From CAWDMC01 sp963803295 (GTDB taxonomy: Bacteria > Acidobacteriota > Terriglobia > UBA7540), in NCBI GenBank assembly GCA_963803295.1, contig CAWDMC010000028.1, positions 62,001-126,000 of the forward strand: a stretch of DNA of 64,000 nucleotides, given 5' to 3'. Position 1 is the first letter of the stretch; each line of letters starts with the position of its first letter. Positions 53,484-63,002 of this stretch are shown piece after piece. The translations under genes and the position numbers were made by a program. The notes under the pieces were generated by a model that saw nothing but the letters and a program-made list of their open reading frames with translations, was not told the origin of the DNA and did no database searches.

Positions 53484-54740
53484 ATGAATGTTTTTTCAGA
53501 TACTGATTCGTTGGTTATGTCGAGCACCTCACGCCTCCAAGGAAAGCGGGTGGCGATGGTTACCTTCTCTTCTTACCCCGCCGATCCTCGCCCGCGCAGG
53601 GCGGCGGACACGCTTCTCAAGGAAGGCATGCGCGTTGACCTGATATGCCTGGGAGATGAGCAACAGCCTAGACGTGAGGTATTAGGTGGGCTCGACATCT
53701 TTCGTATCCCAATCACCCATCGCCGTGGTGGTAAGCTTGCATACGCCTACAACTATTCTGCATTCATTCTCATCTCCGCGAGTATTCTCGCCTTTCGCTC
53801 GCTCAGGCGGCGCTATGACTTGGTTTACGTGCACAACATGCCGGACATCCTTGTCTTGAGTTCATTGGTGCCGAAGGCATTGGGAGCAAAGGTCATTCTT
53901 GATCTACACGATCCAATGCCCGAGCTCATGACGACGATATTTAACCTCGACAAAGAGAGTCTGATTGTCCGACTCATGCAGCGGCTTGAGAAGTGGAGCA
54001 TCGCGCGCGCGAACTTGATCCTTACCGTCAACGTTGCGTGCAAACGCATCTTCTCCTCGCGCAGCTGTCATGCTGAAAAGATCAGTGTGGTCATGAATTC
54101 TCCCGATGAGGAGATCTTCCCGTTTCGAGCGCCGCGCTCACCGTCTTCCGCAAACGGAGCTCCCGCCAAGCGCTTAGTGATCATGTATCACGGATCATTG
54201 GTTGAACGAAACGGTCTGGATCTCGCCGTCGATGCGCTTGCGCAGGTGCGAGAGTCTGTTCCCGCCGCAGAGCTGAGAATTTACGGCCGCAAATCCTTTT
54301 TCCTGGAACGAGTACTGGAAGAGGCTCACAACAAGGGCATCGAGGATCGTGTGCATTATCTGGGCCCGAAGCGGCTGGAAGATCTGGTCCGAGAAATCGA
54401 AGACTGCGATGTGGGAATCATTCCCAACCACCGTAGTGCGTTTGCGGACATCAATACACCGACTCGGATTTTTGAGTATTTGGCCCTCGGCAAGCCGGTG
54501 ATTGCTCCACGAACGCCGGGCATCCAAGACTACTTCAACCAAGACTGTCTCGTTTTCTTCGAGCCAGGTAACTCGGAGGAGCTTGCCCGGAAAATTGAAT
54601 ATGTCGCTTTTTATTACAACGAAGCTATCGATAGCGCCGAACGAGGGCAGCGCATTTACTTGGCGCACAGGTGGGCTCAAGAGAAGGGAACGCTCCTGGA
54701 CCAGATAAATAACCTTCTGAACGGAAACTGGGTGCATTGA
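53484..54740 (+). CDS. GT4-type glycosyltransferase
   Basis: 418 residues. GT-B fold of family GT4: N-terminal MVTFSSYPADPRPRRAADTLLKEGMRV, VYVHNMPDILVLSSLVPK, C-terminal MYHGSLVERNGLDLAVDALAQV and DCDVGIIPNHRSAFADINTPTRIFEYLALGKPVIAPRTPGIQDYF, which holds the donor-binding E-x-x-A/G pattern. Adds a sugar to the growing lipid-linked repeat unit in the cytoplasm. Confidence 0.88.
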   Translation: MNVFSDTDSLVMSSTSRLQGKRVAMVTFSSYPADPRPRRAADTLLKEGMRVDLICLGDEQQPRREVLGGLDIFRIPITHRRGGKLAYAYNYSAFILISASILAFRSLRRRYDLVYVHNMPDILVLSSLVPKALGAKVILDLHDPMPELMTTIFNLDKESLIVRLMQRLEKWSIARANLILTVNVACKRIFSSRSCHAEKISVVMNSPDEEIFPFRAPRSPSSANGAPAKRLVIMYHGSLVERNGLDLAVDALAQVRESVPAAELRIYGRKSFFLERVLEEAHNKGIEDRVHYLGPKRLEDLVREIEDCDVGIIPNHRSAFADINTPTRIFEYLALGKPVIAPRTPGIQDYFNQDCLVFFEPGNSEELARKIEYVAFYYNEAIDSAERGQRIYLAHRWAQEKGTLLDQINNLLNGNWVH

Positions 54741-54896
54741 TGCTTGAGCGGTCCCCACGCAGCATCAGGGTAGCGGGCGGGTTTCAGGAAGAAGCGTGCC
54801 TGGCCTGTCCGTATACGATCAGATGAGTTTTCTACCGAACCAAGGATGTCACCGAAGCGCGCTGCAGAGACAAGCTGTGAATGGTAGGTTTGTAAG

Positions 54897-56495
54897 GTGC
54901 CACTGGCGATGATTGGCGTCATTGCAAGCTCGTCGGAACGCGCCGTTGTGCGCGAGTTCTTCGAACTCTTCAAGACCCCTTGGGAGTGGTACACGAGCGG
55001 TACGCGTTACCGAGTTCTGCTTTGCGCCGGGGATGGCGAGGTCGCCCCAGACGATACCGCAGAACTGGTCCTACTTTACGCGGGGCAGAGGCTGGCGTTC
55101 GACGCGGAAGAAGGGATCGAAACTGTCTCCCATGGAAGGCAAGGACGAATACTGAGGTATAAGGAGAACCAGATTCCCATTTATGGAGGGTGCGTAGGTT
55201 TCCCAGAGGGTACCGGCGTCCTCTTTGATGAAGAGAATCACCACCCGGCGATCTATCTGCACCGGTCGTCTGCCCGGACCGTAGCCAGGATAGGCTACGA
55301 CCTTTTTGGCGAGGTCCACAAATTACTGACAAAGGGGCAGCCTGCCGCCAGCGCTGGTATTCCGACCTTGGAACTGCATATCGCCTTGTTGCGCGACCTA
55401 ATCCTGATCAGTGGAGTGCCGTTAGTCGAGATCCCTCCGGTTCCGGATGGTTATCGCTTCATTGCCTGCCTGACCCACGACGTGGATCATCCCTTACTCC
55501 GCATGCATAAGTTTGACCACACGACGTTGGGGTTCCTGTATCGGGCCATGTTCGGTTCTCTGGCCAACGTATTCCGCCGCCGGCTGCCCGTGCGCAAATT
55601 GCTGACTAACTGGGCGGCTGCCTTGAAACTGCCGCTCGTTCATCTGGGTCTGGCGAAGGACTTCTGGCGCGAGTTCGATCGTTATGTTCAGTTAGAAGAG
55701 GGAGCGCATTCGACGTTCTTTGTGATTCCGTTTAAGCACTGCCCAGGGCGGACTGGCCTGGGTTTTGCACCCGACTCCCGCGCCGCTGGCTACGGGGCCG
55801 TCGATATCTCAGGCAAAATCCGGGAATTGATGTCGGCGGGGTGCGAAATCGGTCTACATGGCATCGATGCGTGGCTTGATAGTTCCAGCGGACCTGCGGA
55901 ATTGGAAGAGATACGTCAAATAACCGGCGCACAAGACATTGGCGTGCGAATGCATTGGCTGTACTTTGCTGAACATTCGGCAGCTGTGCTCGAACAAGCG
56001 GGGGCCGACTACGATTCGACGATCGGCTATAACGAGACCATTGGCTATCGCGCCGGAACCACGCAGGTGTACAAACCGTTGGGAGCTACGCGGCTGCTCG
56101 AACTGCCGCTCCATATCATGGACACGGCCTTATTTTTTCCCGCCCGCATGAATTTGTCTCCCAGAGATGCCAGGCAACGAGTCGCTGGGATCATCGACAA
56201 CGCGGTTCAGTTCGGCGGCACCGTCACCGTCAACTGGCACGACCGGAGCATCGCGCCCGAAAGATGTTGGGACGATTTCTACGTGGAGCTGGTTCGCGAA
56301 CTCAGGAGCCGGGGCGCTTGGTTCGCGACCGCCGCTGAAACCGTGTCATGGTTTCGCAAGCGCAGGTCGTCGGTGTTTGAAAACGCGTGTGCTGAATCGG
56401 ACGTACTCCGTGTCAACACGGCTGCCGGGGGCGGCGAGGGTCTACCGGCGTTGCAATTGCGAGTTCACAATGCGCCGCAGCCGCAGCTCTGTTAA
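54897..56495 (+). CDS. Second polysaccharide-deacetylase-like protein
   Basis: 532 residues; GTG start with GGTAGG eight bases upstream (an ATG at 54909 is an alternative). Core ~190-430: FIACLTHDVDHPLL (metal motif), STFFVIPFKHCPGR, CEIGLHGIDAWLDSSSGPAELEEIR, MHWLYFAEHSAAVLEQAGADYDSTIGYNETIGYRAGT, and FGGTVTVNWHDRSIAPERCWDDFY. This is a polysaccharide-deacetylase fold with a H-G-I-D-A-W second motif. The N-terminal ~180 residues are of unknown fold. Unlike the upstream deacetylase-like gene it keeps the first His of that motif. Confidence 0.75.
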   Translation: MPLAMIGVIASSSERAVVREFFELFKTPWEWYTSGTRYRVLLCAGDGEVAPDDTAELVLLYAGQRLAFDAEEGIETVSHGRQGRILRYKENQIPIYGGCVGFPEGTGVLFDEENHHPAIYLHRSSARTVARIGYDLFGEVHKLLTKGQPAASAGIPTLELHIALLRDLILISGVPLVEIPPVPDGYRFIACLTHDVDHPLLRMHKFDHTTLGFLYRAMFGSLANVFRRRLPVRKLLTNWAAALKLPLVHLGLAKDFWREFDRYVQLEEGAHSTFFVIPFKHCPGRTGLGFAPDSRAAGYGAVDISGKIRELMSAGCEIGLHGIDAWLDSSSGPAELEEIRQITGAQDIGVRMHWLYFAEHSAAVLEQAGADYDSTIGYNETIGYRAGTTQVYKPLGATRLLELPLHIMDTALFFPARMNLSPRDARQRVAGIIDNAVQFGGTVTVNWHDRSIAPERCWDDFYVELVRELRSRGAWFATAAETVSWFRKRRSSVFENACAESDVLRVNTAAGGGEGLPALQLRVHNAPQPQLC

Positions 56496-56582
56496 TGCGA
56501 TGCATACAGCTGCTTTCAGCCATTCCCCAATGGGTGCGACTGGTCCCATAAGCCACTGCAGCAACGACGGAGGATCTCGGGC

Positions 56583-57578
56583 GTGAAGTTGTCCATCGTG
56601 ATTCTGTGCTGGAATGATTGGAAGGTGATCTCCGATTGCCTGCGATCGATCTTCGGGGGAACGCATTTGATTGAGTTCGAAATCATCGTTTCCGACAACG
56701 GATCCACCGATGGAACGGTCGGGCTTATACGTGAGAGTTTTCCCCAGGTTCGCGTGATCGAGAATGGCGCCAACCTGAGGTTTGCCAAGGGTAACAATGC
56801 CGGCATCCAGGCAAGCAGGGGCGAGTACGTTTTGATTCTGAATCCGGATACGATCGTTCACGAAGGCTCGCTGGACCGTTGGATCGAGTTTGCTGATCGG
56901 CATCCCGAGGCGGGCGGGTTTGGATGTCGGGTCCTGAATGCCGACGGCTCCTACCAGGGTTCCGCCCGGCCCTTCCCCACGGCTTGGCGCGATTGGATTG
57001 CTGCACTTTACCTGCGCCCCCTTGCCTATATCTCCGATCTATTTATGTCCGACAAGTATGTCCGATGGAAAGGCGATAGCGAGCGGCAGATCGACTGGCA
57101 GTCAGGCTGCTGTCTGCTAGTGCGCGGGGAGTTGCTCAGGCGGTTGGGCGGCTTCGACGGGCAATTCTCCTATTACTACGAAGATATGGATCTATGCCAC
57201 CGTATCTGGGATGCGGGCCACTCCATCGTCTACACGCCTGATGTGACCGTCACCCACCTCGGAGGACAGTCGACGACTGTGCGTCTTCCGATCGCCTTCG
57301 AACTGGACAAATACCGCAATCGATACCGTTACTATTACAAGTACTTCGGCAGAGAGGGCGCGCGTCGCTGCCGACGCACCTCGTTGGCTTGGATCTGGGT
57401 TCGACAGGCGGGATACCTCCTTGTCCAACTCATCAAGCCGTCGGATGGGCTCAAAAGACGGCTGGCGCTGTATCGGGCGGCGGGCGAATGGAACCGGCGC
57501 GTTGACCCGGTGCAGTTGGTAGAAAACGGGAAGGAGCCAGATACAGGACTGCAAGCCCTCGCCCACGTCCCGCAGTAA
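56583..57578 (+). CDS. GT2-family glycosyltransferase (rhamnosyltransferase-like)
   Basis: 331 residues, GTG start. GT-A fold: KLSIVILCWNDWKVISDCLRSI, SDNGSTDGTVGLIRESFP, VLILNPDTIVHEGSLDRWIE with the DxD-like NPDT, and QSGCCLLVRGELLRRLGGFDGQFSYYYEDMDLCHRIWDAGHSI (acceptor/metal EDMD). A C-terminal amphipathic region probably docks on the membrane. Similar proteins are dTDP-rhamnosyltransferases, in keeping with the rmlC/rmlD-like genes that follow. Confidence 0.88.
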   Translation: MKLSIVILCWNDWKVISDCLRSIFGGTHLIEFEIIVSDNGSTDGTVGLIRESFPQVRVIENGANLRFAKGNNAGIQASRGEYVLILNPDTIVHEGSLDRWIEFADRHPEAGGFGCRVLNADGSYQGSARPFPTAWRDWIAALYLRPLAYISDLFMSDKYVRWKGDSERQIDWQSGCCLLVRGELLRRLGGFDGQFSYYYEDMDLCHRIWDAGHSIVYTPDVTVTHLGGQSTTVRLPIAFELDKYRNRYRYYYKYFGREGARRCRRTSLAWIWVRQAGYLLVQLIKPSDGLKRRLALYRAAGEWNRRVDPVQLVENGKEPDTGLQALAHVPQ

Positions 57579-57610
57579 AATCCAACGATTATTCCGGTTA
57601 TGAGGTTCAT

Positions 57611-58183
57611 ATGGAGATCAGAGTGGAGTCAAGGCACCTGGGAGACGTTGTTGTTCTCGTGCCCGAGGTGTTTCAGGACAGCAGGGGCTTCTTTATGGAA
57701 ACCTTTCGGGAGGATCAGCTCAAAGCACTGGGCCTGCCTTACAACTTCGTCCAGGACAATCACTCGCGCTCGGTGAAGGGCGTCATCCGTGGTCTGCACT
57801 TCCAGTGGGAACCGCCGATGAGCAAGTTGATGCGTGTTTCGCTGGGAGCCGCATTTCTGGTCGCCGTGGACATCAGGAAGGGATCACCCACGCTCGGGAA
57901 GTGGTTTGGCGTTGAAGCCTCGGCTGAAAACAGGCGCCAAGTCTGGGCTCCCGCCAGCTTCGCCCGTGGCTTTTGTGTGCTCTCGGACGTCGCCGAGATT
58001 CAGTATAAATGCACCGGACTATACAACGGTAAGGCTGAGTCTGGGATTCGCTTCGACGATCCGCAGATCGGCATTGAGTGGCCGGTCACTGACCCCTCGC
58101 TTTCGGATAAAGACCGCAAGGCTCAAACGCTGGAACAGTGGCTAGCCAGGCCGGAATCCGACCATTTCCGCTTCTCGACTTAA
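57611..58183 (+). CDS. rfbC: dTDP-4-dehydrorhamnose 3,5-epimerase
   Basis: 190 residues with the RmlC cupin-like fold: DSRGFFMETFREDQLKALG, NHSRSVKGVIRGLHFQ (catalytic His in LRGLHFQ), LVAVDIRKGSPTLGKWFG, VWAPASFARGFCVLSDVAEIQYKCT and GIRFDDPQIGIEWPV. All key positions are present. Third step of dTDP-L-rhamnose synthesis; rmlA and rmlB are not in the window. Confidence 0.92.
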   Translation: MEIRVESRHLGDVVVLVPEVFQDSRGFFMETFREDQLKALGLPYNFVQDNHSRSVKGVIRGLHFQWEPPMSKLMRVSLGAAFLVAVDIRKGSPTLGKWFGVEASAENRRQVWAPASFARGFCVLSDVAEIQYKCTGLYNGKAESGIRFDDPQIGIEWPVTDPSLSDKDRKAQTLEQWLARPESDHFRFST

Positions 58184-58256
58184 GACTAGCGACATGGCAC
58201 CTAAGGGTTCTACTGAGCCCCGTTCATCTGATCTCAATATAGGCTAAGGGGAAATC

Positions 58257-59252
58257 ATGAGAATTCTCATTGCTGGTGGCGCCGGGTATGTAGGTTCGGT
58301 GCTGATTCCGAAATTACTGGACAGGGGTTACAAGGTGGACGTTGTCGACCTGTTTTGGTTCGGCAACCATCTACCTCGGCAAGTCGGGATCATCGATCGG
58401 GATATTTTCCATCTTTCGGTGGAGGACCTGGAGCCCTACGAGCAGGTGATCTTCCTTGCCGGCCTTTCCAACGACCCCATGGCGGAGTACTCACCCAACA
58501 AAAACTTCGTCTTCAACGCCGCCGCCCCTTCGTACCTGGCCTACATTGCCAAGAAGGCAAAAGTAAGGCGCTATATCTACGCAAGCTCCTGCTCCGTCTA
58601 TGGCTACACGGAAAACGAACTGTACGACGAAACGCGACCCGTCAGCTCCAGCTACCCCTACGGTATCTCCAAGCTGCAGGGTGAGCAGGCGGCGCTGCAG
58701 CTCGCCGACGAGAATTTCTCCGTCATCTCCCTTCGCAAGGGCACTGTTTCCGGCTACAGCCCGCGCATGCGCCTGGATCTGATTATCAACACGATGTTCA
58801 AAACCGCGATGACGGATCACACTATCACCATCAATAACCCTTCCATCTGGCGGCCCATCCTGAGCATCAATGACGCCGCCACTGCGTACACGCGGGCGGT
58901 CGAGGCCGATCACAGAATCTCGGGCATCTTCAATGTCGCCTCCGGCAACTATACGGTGGGCGAAGTGGGCGACTTGGTGAAGAGCACGGTGGAGGGAACG
59001 CTTGGCGTGCACGTCAACCTTTGCATCAAGCACATCCAGGACTTCCGGAATTACAAGGTCAGTATCGAGAAGGCCAAGAACGTCCTCAGCTTCCACCCCG
59101 CCGACGACGTGAAGTCCATTGTGGCAAATCTGATTGACAGTATGGACAAATTCAAGGACTGGAGCAATCCGTCTTACTCGAATATCCAGGCGTTCAAAGC
59201 CATCGAGAATGGGATCGAAATCCATGACATGGTAGGGATTGGGGCCCGATGA
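58257..59252 (+). CDS. NAD-dependent sugar-nucleotide epimerase/dehydratase (extended SDR)
   Basis: 331 residues, AGGGG nine bases upstream of ATG. Extended SDR: LIAGGAGYVGSVLIPKLL, the catalytic SSCSVYG…YPYGISK (Ser-Tyr-x3-Lys), and FNVASGNYTVGEVGDLVK. Substrate unknown. The C-terminus overlaps the next start codon by four bases (ATGA at 59249-59252), so it is coupled to the reductase gene. Confidence 0.88.
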   Translation: MRILIAGGAGYVGSVLIPKLLDRGYKVDVVDLFWFGNHLPRQVGIIDRDIFHLSVEDLEPYEQVIFLAGLSNDPMAEYSPNKNFVFNAAAPSYLAYIAKKAKVRRYIYASSCSVYGYTENELYDETRPVSSSYPYGISKLQGEQAALQLADENFSVISLRKGTVSGYSPRMRLDLIINTMFKTAMTDHTITINNPSIWRPILSINDAATAYTRAVEADHRISGIFNVASGNYTVGEVGDLVKSTVEGTLGVHVNLCIKHIQDFRNYKVSIEKAKNVLSFHPADDVKSIVANLIDSMDKFKDWSNPSYSNIQAFKAIENGIEIHDMVGIGAR

Positions 59253-60133
59253 AGATCGCGGTCATAGGCGCAAACGGCCAACTCGGAACCGATGTAGTGC
59301 GGGCGTTCGCTGAACATGGGGACGAAGTCTGCGCCCTGACCCATGCCGAAATCGAAACCGCAAGTCTCGAATCGGTACGGAGCGCGTTGGCAAAAGTGGC
59401 GCCGCAGATCATCGTTAACACGGCGGCCATGCATCACGTGGAGAACTGCGAGCAGGAACCCGAGAAAGCCTTTTCCGTAAACGCGCTAGGTCCGAGAAAC
59501 CTGGCCCTTGTGGCGCGCGACTTGGGTGCGGTTCTGATGCACGTCAGCACCGACTACGTGTTCGACGGGCGTAAGGGAAATCCTTACGAGGAGACCGACT
59601 GCCCCCGACCGCTGAACGTTTACGGAAATACTAAATTGGCTGGAGAGTATTTCGTCCAAGGCGTTCTGGACAGACATTTCGTGGTGCGCACCTCCGGCCT
59701 CTATGGAAAAGCCCCCTGCCGGGCCAAGGGTGGCCGCAACTTTGTTGAGTTGATGCTGAAGTTGGCCAAAGACCGAGGCGAGGTTAAGGTGGTTGACAGC
59801 GAGTGGGTTACGCCTACCTCCACCCGAGAGCTTGCCCGGCAAATGACCGTCCTGAGCCGGTCTGACGCTTACGGACTCTACCATGCCACAGCAGAGGGCA
59901 GTTGTTCATGGCACGAATTTGCCCGCGAAATATTCGCGATGACCCATACCAAGGTAAACTTGAAGGTGGCTGGAGCCGATGAATTCCCTGCCAAGGTGCC
60001 CAGGCCGAAATACTCCGTCCTGGAGAATAGCGCCTTGAAACTCCGCGGCTTGAACACCTTTGGGCCGTGGCAGGAGGGTCTGTGCGAGTACCTCGGCATT
60101 ACCCGGTCGCACGAGGTGGCGATAACAAAATGA
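59249..60133 (+). CDS. rfbD: dTDP-4-dehydrorhamnose reductase
   Basis: 294 residues. RmlD signature: IAVIGANGQLGTDVVRAF, VNTAAMHHVENCEQEPEKAFSVNALGPRNLA, VSTDYVFDGRKGNPYEETD, YGNTKLAGEYFV (Tyr-x3-Lys) and VVRTSGLYG; PRPKYSVLEN near the end fits the substrate-binding tail. Final step of dTDP-L-rhamnose synthesis with NAD(P)H. Its stop overlaps the next ATG by four bases. Confidence 0.9.
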   Translation: MKIAVIGANGQLGTDVVRAFAEHGDEVCALTHAEIETASLESVRSALAKVAPQIIVNTAAMHHVENCEQEPEKAFSVNALGPRNLALVARDLGAVLMHVSTDYVFDGRKGNPYEETDCPRPLNVYGNTKLAGEYFVQGVLDRHFVVRTSGLYGKAPCRAKGGRNFVELMLKLAKDRGEVKVVDSEWVTPTSTRELARQMTVLSRSDAYGLYHATAEGSCSWHEFAREIFAMTHTKVNLKVAGADEFPAKVPRPKYSVLENSALKLRGLNTFGPWQEGLCEYLGITRSHEVAITK

Positions 60134-60993
60134 CGCGATACGTAGTCGTTACGCCGGTGCGCGACGAAGAGCGGCATTTGGAAGCAACTGTCGCTTCCAT
60201 GCTCGCTCAGACTATGCCCCCTGCCGAATGGGTGATTGTCAACGACGGCTCGACCGATCGAACAGGTGAAATCATCGATCAATACGCGGCTCAGTTTCCA
60301 TTCATCCGCGCCATACACCGGCCGAACAGGGGATTCCGGAAGGCTGGCGGGGGAGTCGTGGAAGCGTTTTACGACGGTTACAACGCCCTCCGCTGCGACG
60401 ACTGGGAATTCGTCGCGAAACTTGATGGGGACCTTAGTTTTTCCCCGGAATACTTTCAACAGTGCTTCGAACATTTCCGTGAGAGGCCCGATTTAGGGAT
60501 CGGTGGGGGAGAGATTTACCACGATCTGGGCGGAAAGCTGAAACTCGAGTCTAGTCCCAAGTTTCATGTCCGCGGGGCGACGAAGATTTACCGAAGAGCG
60601 TGTTGGGAAGCCATTGGCGGACTATGGAGATCGGCCGGATGGGACACAATCGACGAAGTTAAAGCGAATATGTTGGGCTGGAAGACCTGCAGTTTCGAGG
60701 ACCTCCGCCTCGTTCACCATCGCCTCACCGGCGCCGCAGACGGACTTGTGCGCGACCGGGTGAAGTACGGTCTGGTCTGCTTTATCTGTGGATACCATCC
60801 TGTGTTTGTACTAGCTCGTTGCCTGTATAGGCTGGTTCGAAAGCCCTACATTATCGGCTCGCTGGCAATTCTTTTTGGTTTTCTGAAAGGCTATTTTACC
60901 CACATCCCGAGGGTAAGCGATAAACGGCTTATTCGCTATGTGCGGGAACAGCAGCTCAGACGCCTCTTCGGGCTAAGCACTGTTTGGAGGTGA
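60130..60993 (+). CDS. GT2-family glycosyltransferase
   Basis: 287 residues from the ATG at 60130, coupled by ATGA overlap to rfbD. GT-A fold: RYVVVTPVRDEERHLEATVASML, WVIVNDGSTDRTGEIIDQYA, FVAKLDGDLSFSPEYFQ (DGD metal motif), RRACWEAIGGLWRSAGWDTIDEVKANMLGWKT (EDL-like acceptor site). The last ~60 residues are hydrophobic (VFVLARCLYRLVRKPYIIGSLAILFGFLKGYF), suggesting membrane association. Confidence 0.88.
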   Translation: MTRYVVVTPVRDEERHLEATVASMLAQTMPPAEWVIVNDGSTDRTGEIIDQYAAQFPFIRAIHRPNRGFRKAGGGVVEAFYDGYNALRCDDWEFVAKLDGDLSFSPEYFQQCFEHFRERPDLGIGGGEIYHDLGGKLKLESSPKFHVRGATKIYRRACWEAIGGLWRSAGWDTIDEVKANMLGWKTCSFEDLRLVHHRLTGAADGLVRDRVKYGLVCFICGYHPVFVLARCLYRLVRKPYIIGSLAILFGFLKGYFTHIPRVSDKRLIRYVREQQLRRLFGLSTVWR

Positions 60994-61027
60994 ACTTCGC
61001 CTCCCGGCCTTCGGTGGAATTGATTAT

Positions 61028-62908
61028 ATGTGCGGAATCTGTGGAAAGCTCAACCTTGATCCCAACGCTGTCGTCGACCCCGGACTGATTCAGGCAATGC
61101 TGGATACCATTCGTCATAGGGGTCCGGACGACCAGGGGGTCTATTTTGCAGGTCAGGTGGGTCTGGGTCATCGCCGGCTCTCCATTATCGATCTAAACAC
61201 TGGACATCAGCCGCTGTCGAACGAGGACGGGACCGTTTGGATCGTGTTCAACGGAGAGATATACAACTACAAAGAGCTGCGTACGTTTCTCGTGAGCAAG
61301 GGCCATGTCCTTAAAACTCAGACTGATACGGAGGTGATCGTCCATCTGTACGAGGAGTTCGGACCAGAATGCCTCGAGAAACTGCGCGGAATGTTCGCCT
61401 TCGCCATCTGGGATGAAAACGCAAAGACTCTTCTCCTGGCGAGGGACCGAGTTGGAATAAAGCCTCTTTACTATAGTTTGACCAATGAATCGCTCACCTT
61501 CGCTTCGGAGATCAAGGCAATTCTGGCGGACTCTTCTGTCAATCGAGAGATCTTGCCCGAGTTGATCGACCGGTTTCTGACCTTCTTGTATATGCCAGGC
61601 GAGGAGACACTGCTGAAAGGCATCTGCAAGCTGGCCCCAGGACACTACCTGTTGGTCAAAAGGGGCAAAGCAGAGGTAAGGCAATACTGGGATCTAGCGT
61701 TCTCCAAACCGTCGTGCGGGCCAAGCCTTAAAGAGGCGTCGAACCAGCTCGAAAGCCTCTTGGCCGAAGCCGTCGAGCTCCACATGATCGCGGATGTTCC
61801 TGTCGGCGTTTTGCTGAGCGGAGGTGTGGATTCGACGGCCGTGCTTAGCTACGCGGCCGAGAGGACACAGAAGGAGATTAACACCTTCACCGTAGGTTTC
61901 GCCGACCCGGGAGTGGTGGACGAACGGCCGTATGCGAAGCTGGCGGCGGAGGCTTTCGGCAGCCGGCATCATGAGATGACCATCTCGGCCGCAGATTTTT
62001 CCGCCTTTATGCCGCAATACGTGTGGCACATGGAGGAGCCGGTTTGTGAACCGCCTGCCATTGCCATGTATTACGTTTCGAAGTTGGCCAGGAACTACGT
62101 CAAGGTGCTCCTCTCGGGAGAAGGCGGCGACGAGGCCTTTGCCGGCTACAGCAATTATCGCAACCTCCTTTGGTTTGAACGCGCGAAGCACGCCCTTTCT
62201 TCGCTGAACGGCGCCGCCGCCCGGGGAGCCTCGATCGCCAGTTCCTTATTCCACCTCCCGCGAGTAGCCAAATACGTGCCCCTGATGAACGCCCGGTTTC
62301 CCGACTACTACTACAGCCGCACCTCAAACCCGTACCGCTACTCTGGAAACGGCTTGGGTAAGTTGTACTCCGCGGATTTTGCGCGATCGATTGACCGCGA
62401 GCATTCGCTCGAACCCGTGCGCCTGCTGCAGGCCCATGCCCAGGGCTTAAATACTCTCGATGCCATGTTGTACATCGATACTAAGACCTGGCTGCCCGAC
62501 GACCTGCTAATCAAGGCCGATAAAATGACCATGGCCAATTCCCTCGAGCTGCGCGTGCCGCTGCTCGACCACAAGGTTCTCGAGTTTGCCGCTGCCTTGC
62601 CTTCGAACCTCAAAGTTCACGGCTTCACCACCAAGTACCTCGCCAAGAAGGCGCTGGAGAACCGCATTCCCCGGCGCATTCTGGATCGCAAGAAGGTCGG
62701 CTTTCCGGTTCCCTACGAGGGGTGGCTGTGGAAGGAACTGCGGGGCTGGGTGCGCGATATTTTGCTCGACAGAACGACGACGAACCGTGGATACTTCGAC
62801 ACCGGCAGGATCGAGAGACTACTGTCGGCACGCGACGACCGGGCTGGCAACTTCAAAGAGATTTTCTCACTGGCCACACTTGAATTGTGGCATCGAAGCT
62901 TCGCTTGA
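61028..62908 (+). CDS. asnB: Asparagine-synthetase-like glutamine amidotransferase (exosortase-locus type)
   Basis: 626 residues starting M-C-G-I-C-G-K, with catalytic Cys2 exposed after Met removal. N-terminal class-II glutaminase (MCGICGKLNL; RGPDDQGVYFAG; FNGEIYNYKELR) and C-terminal ATP-dependent synthetase with SGGVDST at 264-270 and LSGEGGDEAFAGYSNYR. C-terminal motif VGFPVPYEGWLWKELR is typical of the exosortase/PEP-CTERM amidotransferase family rather than housekeeping AsnB. It probably amidates a uronic acid or other carboxylate in the polymer. Confidence 0.9.
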   Translation: MCGICGKLNLDPNAVVDPGLIQAMLDTIRHRGPDDQGVYFAGQVGLGHRRLSIIDLNTGHQPLSNEDGTVWIVFNGEIYNYKELRTFLVSKGHVLKTQTDTEVIVHLYEEFGPECLEKLRGMFAFAIWDENAKTLLLARDRVGIKPLYYSLTNESLTFASEIKAILADSSVNREILPELIDRFLTFLYMPGEETLLKGICKLAPGHYLLVKRGKAEVRQYWDLAFSKPSCGPSLKEASNQLESLLAEAVELHMIADVPVGVLLSGGVDSTAVLSYAAERTQKEINTFTVGFADPGVVDERPYAKLAAEAFGSRHHEMTISAADFSAFMPQYVWHMEEPVCEPPAIAMYYVSKLARNYVKVLLSGEGGDEAFAGYSNYRNLLWFERAKHALSSLNGAAARGASIASSLFHLPRVAKYVPLMNARFPDYYYSRTSNPYRYSGNGLGKLYSADFARSIDREHSLEPVRLLQAHAQGLNTLDAMLYIDTKTWLPDDLLIKADKMTMANSLELRVPLLDHKVLEFAAALPSNLKVHGFTTKYLAKKALENRIPRRILDRKKVGFPVPYEGWLWKELRGWVRDILLDRTTTNRGYFDTGRIERLLSARDDRAGNFKEIFSLATLELWHRSFA

Positions 62909-62935
62909 GTCGAGCCGCTTCCCTCACTATAATAT

Positions 62936-62983
62936 GGGACTCGTCCCAATTGGGGCAAAACCGGGTTTGGTCTGCATCAGACC
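62936..62983. terminator. Possible hairpin region after the amidotransferase gene
   Basis: Two small inverted repeats follow the stop codon: GGGAC-TC-GTCCC at 62936-62947 and GGTCTG-CAT-CAGACC at 62969-62983. Neither is followed by a T-run, so intrinsic termination is only a possibility. Confidence 0.35.
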
Positions 62984-63002
62984 ACGCCGGCGACCCTGGG
63001 GC

